From UBA817 sp049889215 (lineage in GTDB: Bacteria; Margulisbacteria; Marinamargulisbacteria; UBA817), in assembly GCA_049889215.1 (NCBI GenBank), contig JBMHDV010000019.1:1-33812 (forward strand): DNA of 33,812 bases. Reading direction: 5' to 3'. Made by a program: the position numbers and the translations under genes. Below the pieces are notes generated by a model that did no database searches, was not told the origin of the DNA, and saw only the letters and a list, made by a program, of their open reading frames with translations. Positions 1 through 7,858 of this stretch are shown in pieces. Position 1 is the first letter of the stretch, and the number at the start of each line of letters is the position of its first letter.

Positions 1-800
1 CCAGTTCAGTCGCAATGGCAATATAGGCTTCATACTTTTCTTCATTATCGACTTCAATTAGAGCTGCGGTTTTTTTGGCTGCTTTAGGATCTAATCTTGC
101 CTGTTTAATCGCAATGGCAATATAGGCTATTTCTTTTACATAATCGTTTTGAATTAGAGCTACGATTTTTTTGGCTAGTATCAATGTCTGATTAGCTTCT
201 TCAGGACTTGTTTTGGCCTCTTCAGTCGCAATGGCAACATAGGTTTGGTATTTTGTATAATTGTATTTAATTTCAGCTGCGGTTTTTTTGGCTGCTTCAG
301 GATCTGATTTTGCCTGTTCAGTCGCAATCGCAACATAGGCTTTTGCTTTTTTATCATCGTCTTGAATTAGAGCTGCGGTTTTTTTTGCTGCTTCAGGATC
401 TGATTTTGCCTGCTCAGTCGCAATCGCAACATAGGCTTCATTTTTTTGATCATTGTCTTTAATTTCAGCTGCGGTTTTTTTTGCTGCTTCAGGATCTGAT
501 TTTGCCTGTTCAATCGCAATGCCACAATAAGCTTCTGATTTTATTTTATCGTCTTCATCGTATTCAATTTGATCTGCGATTTGTTTGGCTGCTTCAGGAT
601 CTGACTTTGCCTGTTCAGTCGCAATCGCAACAAGTTGCTCATGATAGAATTCTTCACCTTCAATTTGATCTACGGCTTGTTGAGCAAGTCTCAAATATAT
701 TTGTTTTGCTGCTTCAGGATCTGATTTTGCCTGTTCAGTCGCAATGGCAACATACTGCTCATAATAGAAATCTCCTTCTTCAATTTGATCTGCGGCTTGT
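1..800 (-). repeat. Tandem array, ~96-bp unit, within the solenoid gene
   Basis: About eight units of roughly 96 bp (32 codons), some lengthened to about 117 bp by an extra helix segment. On the plus strand each unit shows a recurrent GCTGCTTCAGGATCTGA block followed by TTCAGTCGCAAT. The same unit fills 1380-2890, so the two arrays are substrates for unequal recombination. Confidence 0.85.
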
Positions 801-1138
801 TGAGCAAGTCTCAAAAATTTTTGATGCTGTAGTTTCCCATAAAGAGAAGGATGTTGTTTTATAGTTTGAGTAAAAATTGGACTGACGTTCATCATTTTTG
901 CTAATTCTGTATGATTAAGATAATTTAAAAGAGAGTGAGCTAGCACAACTTCTGGACAGTCTGCTAGTCCTGTCGTTGTTTTTTGTTTCGTTTCTTTTGA
1001 CGCCTCATCTATTTTTGCTTTTTTAATACGCCCTTCATTTAGAGAACCTACTGCTGCGGGCCTTTTTCTCGCGCTACTTGATCTTTTAGATGGTGATCCA
1101 CTTAATGATCCATATCCATTCCCAACTCTAATCTTCAT
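1..1138 (-). CDS. Alpha-solenoid repeat effector with bipartite NLS and F-box-like motif (3' end outside window)
   Basis: Reading is open from the ATG at 1138 to the window edge, so the C-terminus is missing. After a Gly/Ser-rich leader comes a bipartite basic cluster (RKRPAA, then KKAK about 12 residues later; KRPAA also occurs in the nucleoplasmin NLS). An F-box-like stretch follows (CPEVVLAHSLLNYL ... SLYGKL). The rest is about eight helical repeats of roughly 32 residues built on AYVAIATEQAKSDPEAAKK. The neighbour at 1366-3255 is a close paralogue, nearly identical over the first 100 residues. Oddity: relative to its relatives the 5' end has lost a few bases, so the ATG directly abuts the GGAGG Shine-Dalgarno, where relatives have 7 nt. 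Translation may be poor, and this could be a silent or decaying copy. Role in a host nucleus is inferred; the repeat family was not identified beyond a TPR/PPR-like look. Confidence 0.75.
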   Translation of the reverse strand, partial: MKIRVGNGYGSLSGSPSKRSSSARKRPAAVGSLNEGRIKKAKIDEASKETKQKTTTGLADCPEVVLAHSLLNYLNHTELAKMMNVSPIFTQTIKQHPSLYGKLQHQKFLRLAQQAADQIEEGDFYYEQYVAIATEQAKSDPEAAKQIYLRLAQQAVDQIEGEEFYHEQLVAIATEQAKSDPEAAKQIADQIEYDEDDKIKSEAYCGIAIEQAKSDPEAAKKTAAEIKDNDQKNEAYVAIATEQAKSDPEAAKKTAALIQDDDKKAKAYVAIATEQAKSDPEAAKKTAAEIKYNYTKYQTYVAIATEEAKTSPEEANQTLILAKKIVALIQNDYVKEIAYIAIAIKQARLDPKAAKKTAALIEVDNEEKYEAYIAIATEL

Positions 1139-1262
1139 CCTCCACAATTAACTATAGCCTAACTATGTTGCCATACATTTCCACACAATTTATCGTAACC
1201 AATTTATTTATTATTTCATAGTACCTAACAGTCGTACTTAAACGATCGATTATGGGACAAAC
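1139..1262 (-). promoter_or_regulatory. Shared upstream element, copy A
   Basis: This block upstream of the first solenoid gene is nearly the same as those at 3256-3372, 6502-6652 and 7859-8010. Read on the minus strand it has a distal tandem motif TTAAGTAC-N5-TTAGGTAC (1221-1241), then about 65 bp, then a GGCTATAGTTAATTG block that could hold the -10 hexamer, then GGAGG. There is no good -35 hexamer at the right distance, which would fit an activator-dependent promoter. Binding and promoter function are inferred from conservation. Confidence 0.6.
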
Positions 1263-1365
1263 TGGCAATGGCTTTGCACCACACCCGAATAAACCTTCAG
1301 CCCATCGCTTCGTTTTGATTTGGTATACCCTGAATCTTTATTCCTTTTAACCACTTATTGCACGA

Positions 1366-3255
1366 CTACCGGGGTAACAACGCCGCAGCAATGTTAATAT
1401 AGGCTTCTGACTTTTCAAAATTGTCTTGAATTAGAGTTGCGGTTTTTTTGGCTGCTTCAGGATCTGACTTTGCCTGTTCAGTCGCAATGGCAGCATAAGC
1501 ATTTGATTTAAAGAAACCTTCTTGAATTACAGCTATAGTTTCTTTGGCTGCTTCAGGATCTGATTTTGCTTGTTCAGTCGCAATCGCAACATAGGCTTCA
1601 TTTTTTTGTACATAAAAATCGTCTTCAATTTGATCTGCTGCTTTTTTGGCAATCTTGAATGTCTTATTGGCTGCTTCACGATCTAATTTTGCCTGTTCAG
1701 TCGCAATCGCAATATAGGCGCTTGGTTTATAAAAAACGTTTTGAATTAGAGCTGCGGCTTCTTTGGCAAGCTCGAATGTCTTATTGGCTGCTTCATGATC
1801 TAATTCTGCCTGTTCAGTCGCAATCGCAACATAGGCTTCATATTTTTGATCATTGTCTTTAATTTCAGCTGCGGTTTTTTTGGCTGCTTCAGGATCTGAT
1901 TTTGCCTGTTCAGTCGCTATGCCACAATAGGCTCCTGATTTTATTTTATCGTCTTCAAGTTGATCTACGATTTGTTTGGCTGCTTCAGGATCTGATTTTG
2001 CCTGTTCAGTCGCAATGGCAACATAGGCTTTATACTTTTCTTCATAAAAATCGTCTTCAATTAGATCTGCGATTTGTTTGGCTGCTTCAGGATCTGATTT
2101 TGCCTGTTCAATCGCAATCTCAACATAGGCATCATACTTTGCTTCATCGTGTTCATCGTCTTCAAGTTGATCTGCGGCTTCTTTGGCAAGCTCGAATGTC
2201 TTTTTGGCAGAGTCAGAATCTGATTTTGATTCTTCACTAGCAATCGCAACATAGGCTTCATATTTTTGATCATTGTCTTTAATTTCAGCTGCGGTTTTTT
2301 TTGCTACTTCAAGATCTGACTTTGCCTGTTCAGTCGCAATGGCAACATAAGCAGTTGATTTAAAGAAACCGTCTTGAATTACAGCTATAGTTTCTTTGGC
2401 TGCTTCAGGATCTGATTTTGCCTGTTCAGTCGCAATCGCAACATAGGCTTCATATTTTGCTTCATAAAAATCGTCTTCAATTTGATCTGCTGCTTTTTTG
2501 GCAATCTTGAATGTCTTATTGGCTGCTTCATGATCTAATTCTGCCTGTTCAGTCGCAATGGCAATATAGGCGCTTGGTTTATAAAAAACGTTTTGAATTA
2601 GAGCTGTGGTTTTTTGGGCTGCTTCAGGATCTGATTTTGCCTGTTCAGTCACAATGGCAACGTAAGCGTTTGCTTTTTTATCAGCGTCTTCAATTTGAGC
2701 TGCGGTTTTTTTTGCTGCTTCAGAATCTGATTTTGCCTGTTCAGTCGCAATCGCAACATAGGCTTCATATTTTTGATCATTGTCTTTAATTTCAGCTGCG
2801 GTTTTTTTGGCTGCTTCAGGATCTGATTTTGCCTGTTCAGTCGCAATGGCAACATAGGCTTTATAATATAAATCAGCGTCTTCATCTTCAATTTGATCTG
2901 CGGCTTGTTGAGCAAATCTCAAATATTTTTGATGCTGTAGTTTCCCATAAAGAGAATGATGTTGTTTTATAATTTGATTATAAGATAGGCTGACGTTCAT
3001 CATTTTTGCTAATTCTGTAAGATTAAGATAATTTAAAAGAGAGTGAGCTAGCACAACATCTGGACAGTCTGCTAGTCCTGTCGTTGTTTTTTGTTTCGTT
3101 TCTTTTGACGCCTCATCTATTTTTGCTTTTTTAATACGCCCTTCATTTAGAGAACCTACTGCTGCGGGCCTTTTTCTCGCGCTACTTGAGCTTTTAGATG
3201 GTGATCCACTTATTGCTCCATATCCATTCCCAGCTCTAGTCACAATACCTCTCAT
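1366..3255 (-). CDS. Alpha-solenoid repeat effector with bipartite NLS and F-box-like motif
   Basis: A 629-residue protein with start ATG preceded by GGAGG. Residues 1-26 are a Gly/Ser leader. Residues 27-45 form a bipartite basic cluster (RKRPAA ... KKAK) of the nucleoplasmin type. Residues about 62-107 resemble an F-box: CPDVVLAHSLLNYLNLTEL, a VS pair, and SLYGKL where F-boxes have their final LW/L. From about 120 to the end there are 14 helical repeats, mostly 32 residues (AYVAIATEQAKSDPEAAKK...), with some of 39-42 residues carrying an extra AKKAADQ helix. No signal peptide or membrane segment is seen. A paralogue lies directly downstream (1-1138). Likely role by analogy with known F-box effectors of intracellular bacteria: substrate adaptor for a host SCF ligase in the nucleus. 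That role is inference; the architecture is seen. Confidence 0.85.
   Translation of the reverse strand: MRGIVTRAGNGYGAISGSPSKSSSSARKRPAAVGSLNEGRIKKAKIDEASKETKQKTTTGLADCPDVVLAHSLLNYLNLTELAKMMNVSLSYNQIIKQHHSLYGKLQHQKYLRFAQQAADQIEDEDADLYYKAYVAIATEQAKSDPEAAKKTAAEIKDNDQKYEAYVAIATEQAKSDSEAAKKTAAQIEDADKKANAYVAIVTEQAKSDPEAAQKTTALIQNVFYKPSAYIAIATEQAELDHEAANKTFKIAKKAADQIEDDFYEAKYEAYVAIATEQAKSDPEAAKETIAVIQDGFFKSTAYVAIATEQAKSDLEVAKKTAAEIKDNDQKYEAYVAIASEESKSDSDSAKKTFELAKEAADQLEDDEHDEAKYDAYVEIAIEQAKSDPEAAKQIADLIEDDFYEEKYKAYVAIATEQAKSDPEAAKQIVDQLEDDKIKSGAYCGIATEQAKSDPEAAKKTAAEIKDNDQKYEAYVAIATEQAELDHEAANKTFELAKEAAALIQNVFYKPSAYIAIATEQAKLDREAANKTFKIAKKAADQIEDDFYVQKNEAYVAIATEQAKSDPEAAKETIAVIQEGFFKSNAYAAIATEQAKSDPEAAKKTATLIQDNFEKSEAYINIAAALLPR
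1380..2890 (-). repeat. Tandem array, ~96-bp unit (14 units)
   Basis: Fourteen full units plus a partial last one, encoding the solenoid of the 1366-3255 gene. Most units are 96 bp; longer ones are 117-126 bp. Several non-adjacent units are almost identical (for example those around 1830, 2250 and 2780), a sign of recent internal duplication or gene conversion. Confidence 0.85.
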
Positions 3256-3372
3256 ATCTCATCCTCCACAATTAAATATAGCCCTACTACGTTTCAATAA
3301 ATTAATACAAATAATATTTTAACCAATTTACTCATTCTTTCATAGTAACTAACAGTTGTACTTAAATGGTTT
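3256..3372 (-). promoter_or_regulatory. Shared upstream element, copy B
   Basis: Upstream of the 1366-3255 gene. It keeps the proximal GGCTATATTTAATTGTGGAGG block and the distal tandem motif TTAAGTAC-N5-TTAGTTAC (3345-3365), but the stretch between them has diverged from the other copies. That the two ends are kept while the middle drifted supports them as the functional parts (inference). Confidence 0.6.
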
Positions 3373-3489
3373 GGTACACTAGTCTGCAAGTCTTTAGCAG
3401 AGTTGCAAATTTAGTGAAATTTGTTAATGTTTAAATGCGATAACAAATAGGATAAGATATAGCATTTTATTATTAAGGAAAGTATTCGG

Positions 3490-4308
3490 ATGTATAAAAT
3501 CATTGCAAAAGGTTATAGTTGTCGGCAGAAGTCTACACTAGGGGCGGTATTGTTTGCCTTTGTTGCAGCTCTCACTAAAACTATGCCATCATGTGGGCCC
3601 AAACGTTTTGGGGTATGGCCGGTTGTAACGAATTTTGCTAAATCATTACAACCTGTTCTTGAGCCAGTTTTTGCGTCTGATTTGAAAGAATGTGCGTTTC
3701 CTATGTCGAATGTAGAGCCCCAGACTATATTTCGAGTTACTCCATGTGACAGAGCCAGTTCTTCTTGGAATGGATCTTCCGTGACATACTGGAGTCGGTA
3801 TACAGTATCAAATATTGGGGTTGGAATGGATCACCAGTGCCTTGTCGTTCGTCATCCTAATAACAATAAACAAGGAAATTGTTCGGAAACTTATAATGGC
3901 GAAAATGAATTGATATGTGCTGGAGGAACTACGCCCAGTACGGTTTGGGATGTGTATAAACAAGAGTGTTCTCAAGATCAGTTTAAAGTTAATTATTTTG
4001 ATAATACAGGTGAAAAGGTGTCGTATCCAAAAACTGGTACAGAATGGGTTTTTCCAGTTTTGTTAGGGGTTCCTTTTCCATTTAAAATGAAGCGAGGTTA
4101 CTGGGAGCTTTCTATACACTGTGAGTTGTTCTTGAAAAATGGCGATCTTTTGAAAACTTTAAACGTTTATTCACGCTTAAATTTTGGAGATACAATAAGC
4201 AATACTCAAGCAAAAGCTGACATTGATTCTGTTATTGACGATATTAATTCAGGAGTGCTGTTTACTACGCCACTGTTTGATAAAGTTTTTGATATTAAGC
4301 CACGTTAA
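3490..4308 (+). CDS. Putative exported cysteine-rich protein, unknown function
   Basis: A 272-residue protein with ATG preceded by AAGGAAA. The N-terminus has a short basic part and a hydrophobic stretch (STLGAVLFAFVAAL), consistent with a signal peptide or anchor. The mature part contains about eight cysteines and two N-X-S sequons but no motif that I recognise. It is the only plus-strand gene among the minus-strand effectors and is followed within a few bases by the pyrB remnant. Disulfide-stabilised, secreted protein is inferred from composition only. Confidence 0.6.
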   Translation: MYKIIAKGYSCRQKSTLGAVLFAFVAALTKTMPSCGPKRFGVWPVVTNFAKSLQPVLEPVFASDLKECAFPMSNVEPQTIFRVTPCDRASSSWNGSSVTYWSRYTVSNIGVGMDHQCLVVRHPNNNKQGNCSETYNGENELICAGGTTPSTVWDVYKQECSQDQFKVNYFDNTGEKVSYPKTGTEWVFPVLLGVPFPFKMKRGYWELSIHCELFLKNGDLLKTLNVYSRLNFGDTISNTQAKADIDSVIDDINSGVLFTTPLFDKVFDIKPR

Positions 4309-4361
4309 ATCTATTGCTTAAAACTTGTTATTTTTTTGCAATTCAACTACTAAAAACTTTA

Positions 4362-4722
4362 ATGGCACAACGAATTAACCACTGCATCGGATTACGGTTT
4401 TTATCTAACCAATCGATTTTATCTATTTTAGATGAGGCAGAAAAGATTAAGTCTGGTGATTCCATAGTTAATTTGCAAAATCAATCGGTGGCTAATGTGT
4501 TTTTTGAGCCCTCAACACGTACTCGATTATCATTTGAAATGGCAACCCAACGGTGTCAGGCATTTCCAATGATGCTGGATGTCAAAACAAGTTCATTAAC
4601 TAAAGGGGAGCTTGGTAGATATGATGCGTAATATTGAACCTTTAGGTGCTAAAGCCGTTATTGTTCGTCATTCAAATGGTGGGGTTCCTTATTTTATTAG
4701 TCAGCAGTTAAATATTAGCTGA
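4362..4722 (+). pseudogene. pyrB: Truncated, frameshifted aspartate carbamoyltransferase remnant
   Basis: The translation from ATG 4362 shows the carbamoyl-phosphate loop FFEPSTRTRLSFE typical of PyrB, then a VKTSSLTKGE segment. Near 4611 about 2 bases are missing compared with the expected KGETLVDMMRN, and reading continues in another frame as LVDMMRNIEPLGAKAVIVRH before a stop at 4720-4722. The remaining two-thirds of the enzyme (aspartate domain) is absent. An intact PyrB makes carbamoyl aspartate in pyrimidine synthesis; this copy cannot. It is a leftover of the backbone inside the effector island. A complete pyrB elsewhere cannot be excluded. Confidence 0.85.
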
Positions 4723-4768
4723 TTTTACTGAATTTACAATCACTAAAGTTTGGCTTGTATGCACATCT

Positions 4769-4790
4769 TAAACGATCATTTTTGGGATAA
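4769..4790 (-). other. Remnant of the shared upstream element
   Basis: The string CTTAAACGATCATTTTTGGG matches the distal end of the upstream element of the effector genes (compare 1238-1260 and 6608-6626), but nothing else of the element and no minus-strand start lies to its left. It probably marks a recombination junction between the pyrB remnant and the LRR gene. Confidence 0.35.
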
Positions 4791-4821
4791 CTCAGAATCT
4801 ACTTCGTGAACTACCAACTAT

Positions 4822-5361
4822 TTAAAGGAAGTGATTTCTATTGAATCTCTGTCTATGATGAATGATTTGGTTTAGGGAGCTGTTTTTTTGAAAAAATAGT
4901 TGTTTTGTCAAACTGTCACAGGTAACGTTATTTCCTAAGAGAAGTACGTTTAGGTCTTGAGCTTTATTTGCCAATGCCTTCATCGTCTCATTGTCACAGG
5001 TAACGTTATGTCCTAAGAAAAGTAATTTTAGGCCTTGAGATTTCGCTACCAATGCCTTCATCGTCTCATTGTCACAGGTAACGTTATTTCCTAATAGAAG
5101 GAAATTTAGGCCTTGAGATTTCGCTACCAATGCCTTCATCGTCTCATTGTCACAGGTAACGTTATGTCCTAAGCCAAGTACGTATAGGCCTTGAGCGTTC
5201 TCTGCCAATGCTTTCATCGTGTCATTGTCACACGTAACATTCCTCCCTAACCTAAGTAAGTTTAGGTCTTGAGCCTTCGCTGCCAATGCCTTGATCGTCT
5301 CATTGTCACAGGTAACGTTTTGTCCTAACCAAAGTGAGATTAGGTCTTGAGCTTTATTTGC
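4822..5361 (-). pseudogene. 3' part of LRR effector gene downstream of an amber codon
   Basis: Same frame as the 5362-6501 gene and continuous with it apart from one TAG at 5362-5364. It encodes six further 26-residue leucine-rich repeats with the LGxNVTCDNETMKAL signature and a short C-terminal tail. No ATG with a ribosome binding site opens it, so it is translated only by readthrough or suppression; otherwise it is dead. Repeats on both sides of the stop are equally well kept, so the stop is recent. Confidence 0.75.
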
Positions 5362-5730
5362 CTATGCCTTCATCGTCTCATTGTCACAGGTAACGTTATT
5401 TCCTAAGCAAAGTTGCTTTAGGCCTTGCGCTTTATCTGCCAATGCCTTGATCGTCTGATTGTCACAGGTAACGTTATTTCCTAACCAAAGGTAGTTTAGG
5501 CTTTGCGTTTTCGCTGCCAATACCTTCATCGTCTCATTGTCACAGGTAACCTTATTTCCTAAGAAAAGTTGCTTTAGGCCTTGCGCTTTATCTGCCAATG
5601 CCTTCATCGTCTCATTGTCACAGGTAACCTTATGTCCTAACCAAAGCAAGTTTAGGTCTTGAGCTTTATTTGCCAATGCCTTCATCGTCTCATTGTCACA
5701 GGTAACCTTATGTCCTAAAACAATCCTTGT
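4905..5730 (-). repeat. Tandem array, 78-bp unit encoding 26-residue LRRs
   Basis: Eleven units of 78 bp with highly conserved text (CATCGTCTCATTGTCACAGG on the plus strand). They encode repeats of the form LxxLxLGxxVTCDNETMKALAxKAQ. Five lie before the amber codon and six after it. Confidence 0.9.
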
Positions 5731-6501
5731 TAATTTCGGAGCATTTTCAACCATTTCCTTGCTCGCTACGATTCCAGAAACCAATGCATTAAATTGATCT
5801 TTAGATAGGCTAGCCTTCCTTAAATTAATCTCATCTAAACCATAAAAGAATAGCGTGGCAAGTGTTCTAATACTATCTTCAGAAAGACCTGAAAAGTCCA
5901 TTTTATTCAGTACTTTAGTGACCATCTGAGAATGTTTAAACATAGTCTTTATATGTGAAAATGATTTGAAAAATGCATTATCGGCCGTTTCTTGACCTAA
6001 ACAATGTATAACACTTAAATAGGATTCTATTATTTGAGGAAATGATATTGAAACCCTTTCAATAATGATTTCATTGATGTTTTCTTTTGGTTGAAACTCC
6101 GTCAGAATAGAAATAAATTTAATACGGCTTGACTCTGATTCAAATTGGTTTGTTTTCCAATTGTCTAAATTCTTGATAAGAAAACTGAGTTTGTCACACT
6201 GTTCTTCCTTTCCAGAATATAGGTAATCATCTCCTTCAGTTTTACTTAAATTATTTGTCTCTAAAAGAGTATTATTATCAAAATAATAAGATATGGCTTT
6301 TAATTCACTAAATTGTGAAGTCGTTACTATTAACTTTACCGCCTCACCTATTTTTGCTTTTTTATTAATACGCTGATCTGGATTAGGATCTTCGGCTGAC
6401 TTCCTTTTTCTCACGCTACTTGAGCTTTTAGACGATGATCCACTTATTGATTCATATGCATATCCATATCCATTCCCAGCTCCAGTCCCAATACCTCTCA
6501 T
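5362..6501 (-). CDS. LRR effector with bipartite NLS, ended early by an amber codon
   Basis: A 379-residue product as encoded; about 559 codons if the stop were read through. The leader (MRGIGTGAGNGYG) and Ser-rich stretch match the solenoid effectors. A bipartite basic cluster follows at residues 31-50 (RKRK ... NKKAK). Residues about 55-255 are a helical region I do not recognise; a weak F-box-like string near residue 58 is not convincing. From about 255 there are five 26-residue LRRs before the stop. The stop is TAG where sister repeats have TTG (KALANKAQ becomes KA-stop-ANKAQ), a single-base nonsense change. Start ATG has GAGGATGAGAG before it, and the upstream element carries a TATAAT at 6521-6526. 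Nuclear targeting is inferred from the motif. Confidence 0.8.
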   Translation of the reverse strand: MRGIGTGAGNGYGYAYESISGSSSKSSSSVRKRKSAEDPNPDQRINKKAKIGEAVKLIVTTSQFSELKAISYYFDNNTLLETNNLSKTEGDDYLYSGKEEQCDKLSFLIKNLDNWKTNQFESESSRIKFISILTEFQPKENINEIIIERVSISFPQIIESYLSVIHCLGQETADNAFFKSFSHIKTMFKHSQMVTKVLNKMDFSGLSEDSIRTLATLFFYGLDEINLRKASLSKDQFNALVSGIVASKEMVENAPKLTRIVLGHKVTCDNETMKALANKAQDLNLLWLGHKVTCDNETMKALADKAQGLKQLFLGNKVTCDNETMKVLAAKTQSLNYLWLGNNVTCDNQTIKALADKAQGLKQLCLGNNVTCDNETMKA

Positions 6502-6826
6502 CTCTCATCCTCTACAATTAATTATAGCCTAACTATGTTGCCATACATTTACACACCACTTATCGTAACCAATTTATTTAATCTTTCATAGTACATAACA
6601 GTTATATTTAAACGATCATTTTTTGGAAATATTTTCTTCACACTGAACCCCCAAAAAAAAAACAAATGGTTCGCAATTTTTAAACGAATTTCTGCTGACC
6701 CATTATTAATGGGTATTATATTTTGATTTTGCTAACAGGCCACTTGGGTCATCTGCTCAACATTAGAAAAACAAAGCTATCTTGTTAACATTGGAGCCAC
6801 TTCTTTGGCATGTGAATTTTATCAAT
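6502..6826 (-). promoter_or_regulatory. Shared upstream element, copy C, plus flanking spacer
   Basis: The element covers about 6502-6652. It includes a consensus -10 (TATAAT, 6521-6526, minus strand) and the distal tandem motif TTAAATAT-N5-TTATGTAC (6591-6611). It resembles copy D up to the string TTTTCTTCACACTGAAC (6632-6648). A run of ten A follows at 6653-6662. In 6663-6826 I see no gene or clear hairpin. Confidence 0.6.
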
Positions 6827-7858
6827 TTAGAATGATGACCACCCTCTTTCAAAAGCAATGCGCTTAAGATGCGCTAAGAGTTTTGATCGTCGGATATGTT
6901 CATTTGAAAAATGCACTGGGGAATGTAATTGTCGACGCAGACATAATTGCAGTGTATTTATTTCACGGCCTTCGTAAGGCTGCTTTAATTCTTCAATCTC
7001 ATCGCTTAATTCATCAAATTCGTTTTGAGTAAAGGCCCCGCTAACATCTACATTTAGCCCATCATTCTGTAGATCTGAACGTAACGCAGTAATTGAAGAA
7101 TCTTCTAAATAGTTGCCGTCAAACTCAAGTATTTGAAATGCATTCATCCCCTTGAAAATACTTGAACTTAGTTTGTCTAGTAAATTGTCTTGTAAGAACA
7201 TCATCTTCAATAAGGACACGTCTTTAAAATTACTTTCATGAAGTTCAATTAACTTATTTTCTTGTAAACTTAAGGCTTGCAAATTGGTAAGTCCTGCAAA
7301 AGTGCCGGGCTCAAGTGTAGTCAGTACATTTGTTTGTAAAGATAGTGCACTCAAATTGCGAAGGTCTTTAAAAGTACCGGCGTTTAAATTGCCTAACTTG
7401 TTGTCATCTAATAGTAATTCATTTAATTTTGTAAGGTTTTTAAATGATCCAGTGGCTATTTCACTTAATTGATTATTAGAAAGATGTAGACAACGCAAAT
7501 TAGTCAGCCCTTCAAAGTCACCTTCTTGTAATTTGCTTAACTTATTACTACATAGACTTAGACTTTCTAGTTGGCTTACGCCATCAAGTGGCGGAATGGT
7601 GGTCAAATCCAATCCATCTAATTCAAGACGAATACAACTTTCATCTAAATAAGCCTCTTGTATTTTATCTACGGCTTTTTTTATTTTTGGCTGCGTAATG
7701 CCCCCATTTAATTTTGCCCAATCATTTAATCTCTTCAAGAATGGTGCTTTTTTTTGTTTTTTTTCACACTGCACGCCAATTGACATGTCATCCGGTCTTC
7801 TTTTTGAACCACTCGCACCTGAGTGTCCTGCACCAGCAGGGTTTCGTCTAATATTCAT
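6827..7858 (-). CDS. 24-residue LRR effector with N-terminal bipartite basic cluster
   Basis: A 343-residue protein with ATG preceded by GGAGGATGAGAG. Residues 1-18 are a Gly/Ser/Ala leader. Basic clusters at 19-21 (KRR) and 33-37 (KKQKK) form a bipartite NLS candidate. Residues about 75-250 hold roughly seven to eight 24-residue LRRs of the extracellular/typical kind (LTNLRCLHLSNNQLSEIATG). The C-terminal 90 residues are charged and helical with no recognised domain. No cysteine protease or NEL-ligase motif was found. It shares its upstream element with the solenoid and LRR genes, which groups it with them although its leader has diverged most. Host-protein binding by the LRR is inference from the family. 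Confidence 0.85.
   Translation of the reverse strand: MNIRRNPAGAGHSGASGSKRRPDDMSIGVQCEKKQKKAPFLKRLNDWAKLNGGITQPKIKKAVDKIQEAYLDESCIRLELDGLDLTTIPPLDGVSQLESLSLCSNKLSKLQEGDFEGLTNLRCLHLSNNQLSEIATGSFKNLTKLNELLLDDNKLGNLNAGTFKDLRNLSALSLQTNVLTTLEPGTFAGLTNLQALSLQENKLIELHESNFKDVSLLKMMFLQDNLLDKLSSSIFKGMNAFQILEFDGNYLEDSSITALRSDLQNDGLNVDVSGAFTQNEFDELSDEIEELKQPYEGREINTLQLCLRRQLHSPVHFSNEHIRRSKLLAHLKRIAFERGWSSF

Noticed and set aside
481..2789. Plus-strand open frames rich in LLQDLILPVQSQ-type repeats across the solenoid genes
   Set aside because: They are antisense shadows of the 96-bp coding repeats; no ribosome binding site, and their sequence is dictated by the minus-strand codons.
1..2900. CRISPR array
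   Set aside because: The repeats are contiguous, in frame, coding and about 96 bp with no unique spacers.
4822..5286. Independent LRR gene starting at 5286
   Set aside because: The supposed start is a TTG Leu codon inside a repeat, in frame with the gene upstream; it is the 3' part after an amber codon.
6120..6350. F-box-like string near residue 58 of the 26-residue LRR protein
   Set aside because: Only the hydrophobic spacing is loosely right; LP start and V/S positions are missing.
6827..7100. SOCS/BC-box-like string (TLQLCLRRQL) near the C-terminus of the 24-residue LRR protein
   Set aside because: Spacing from Leu to Cys is wrong for the BC-box (LxxxCxxx hydrophobic), and no cullin box follows.
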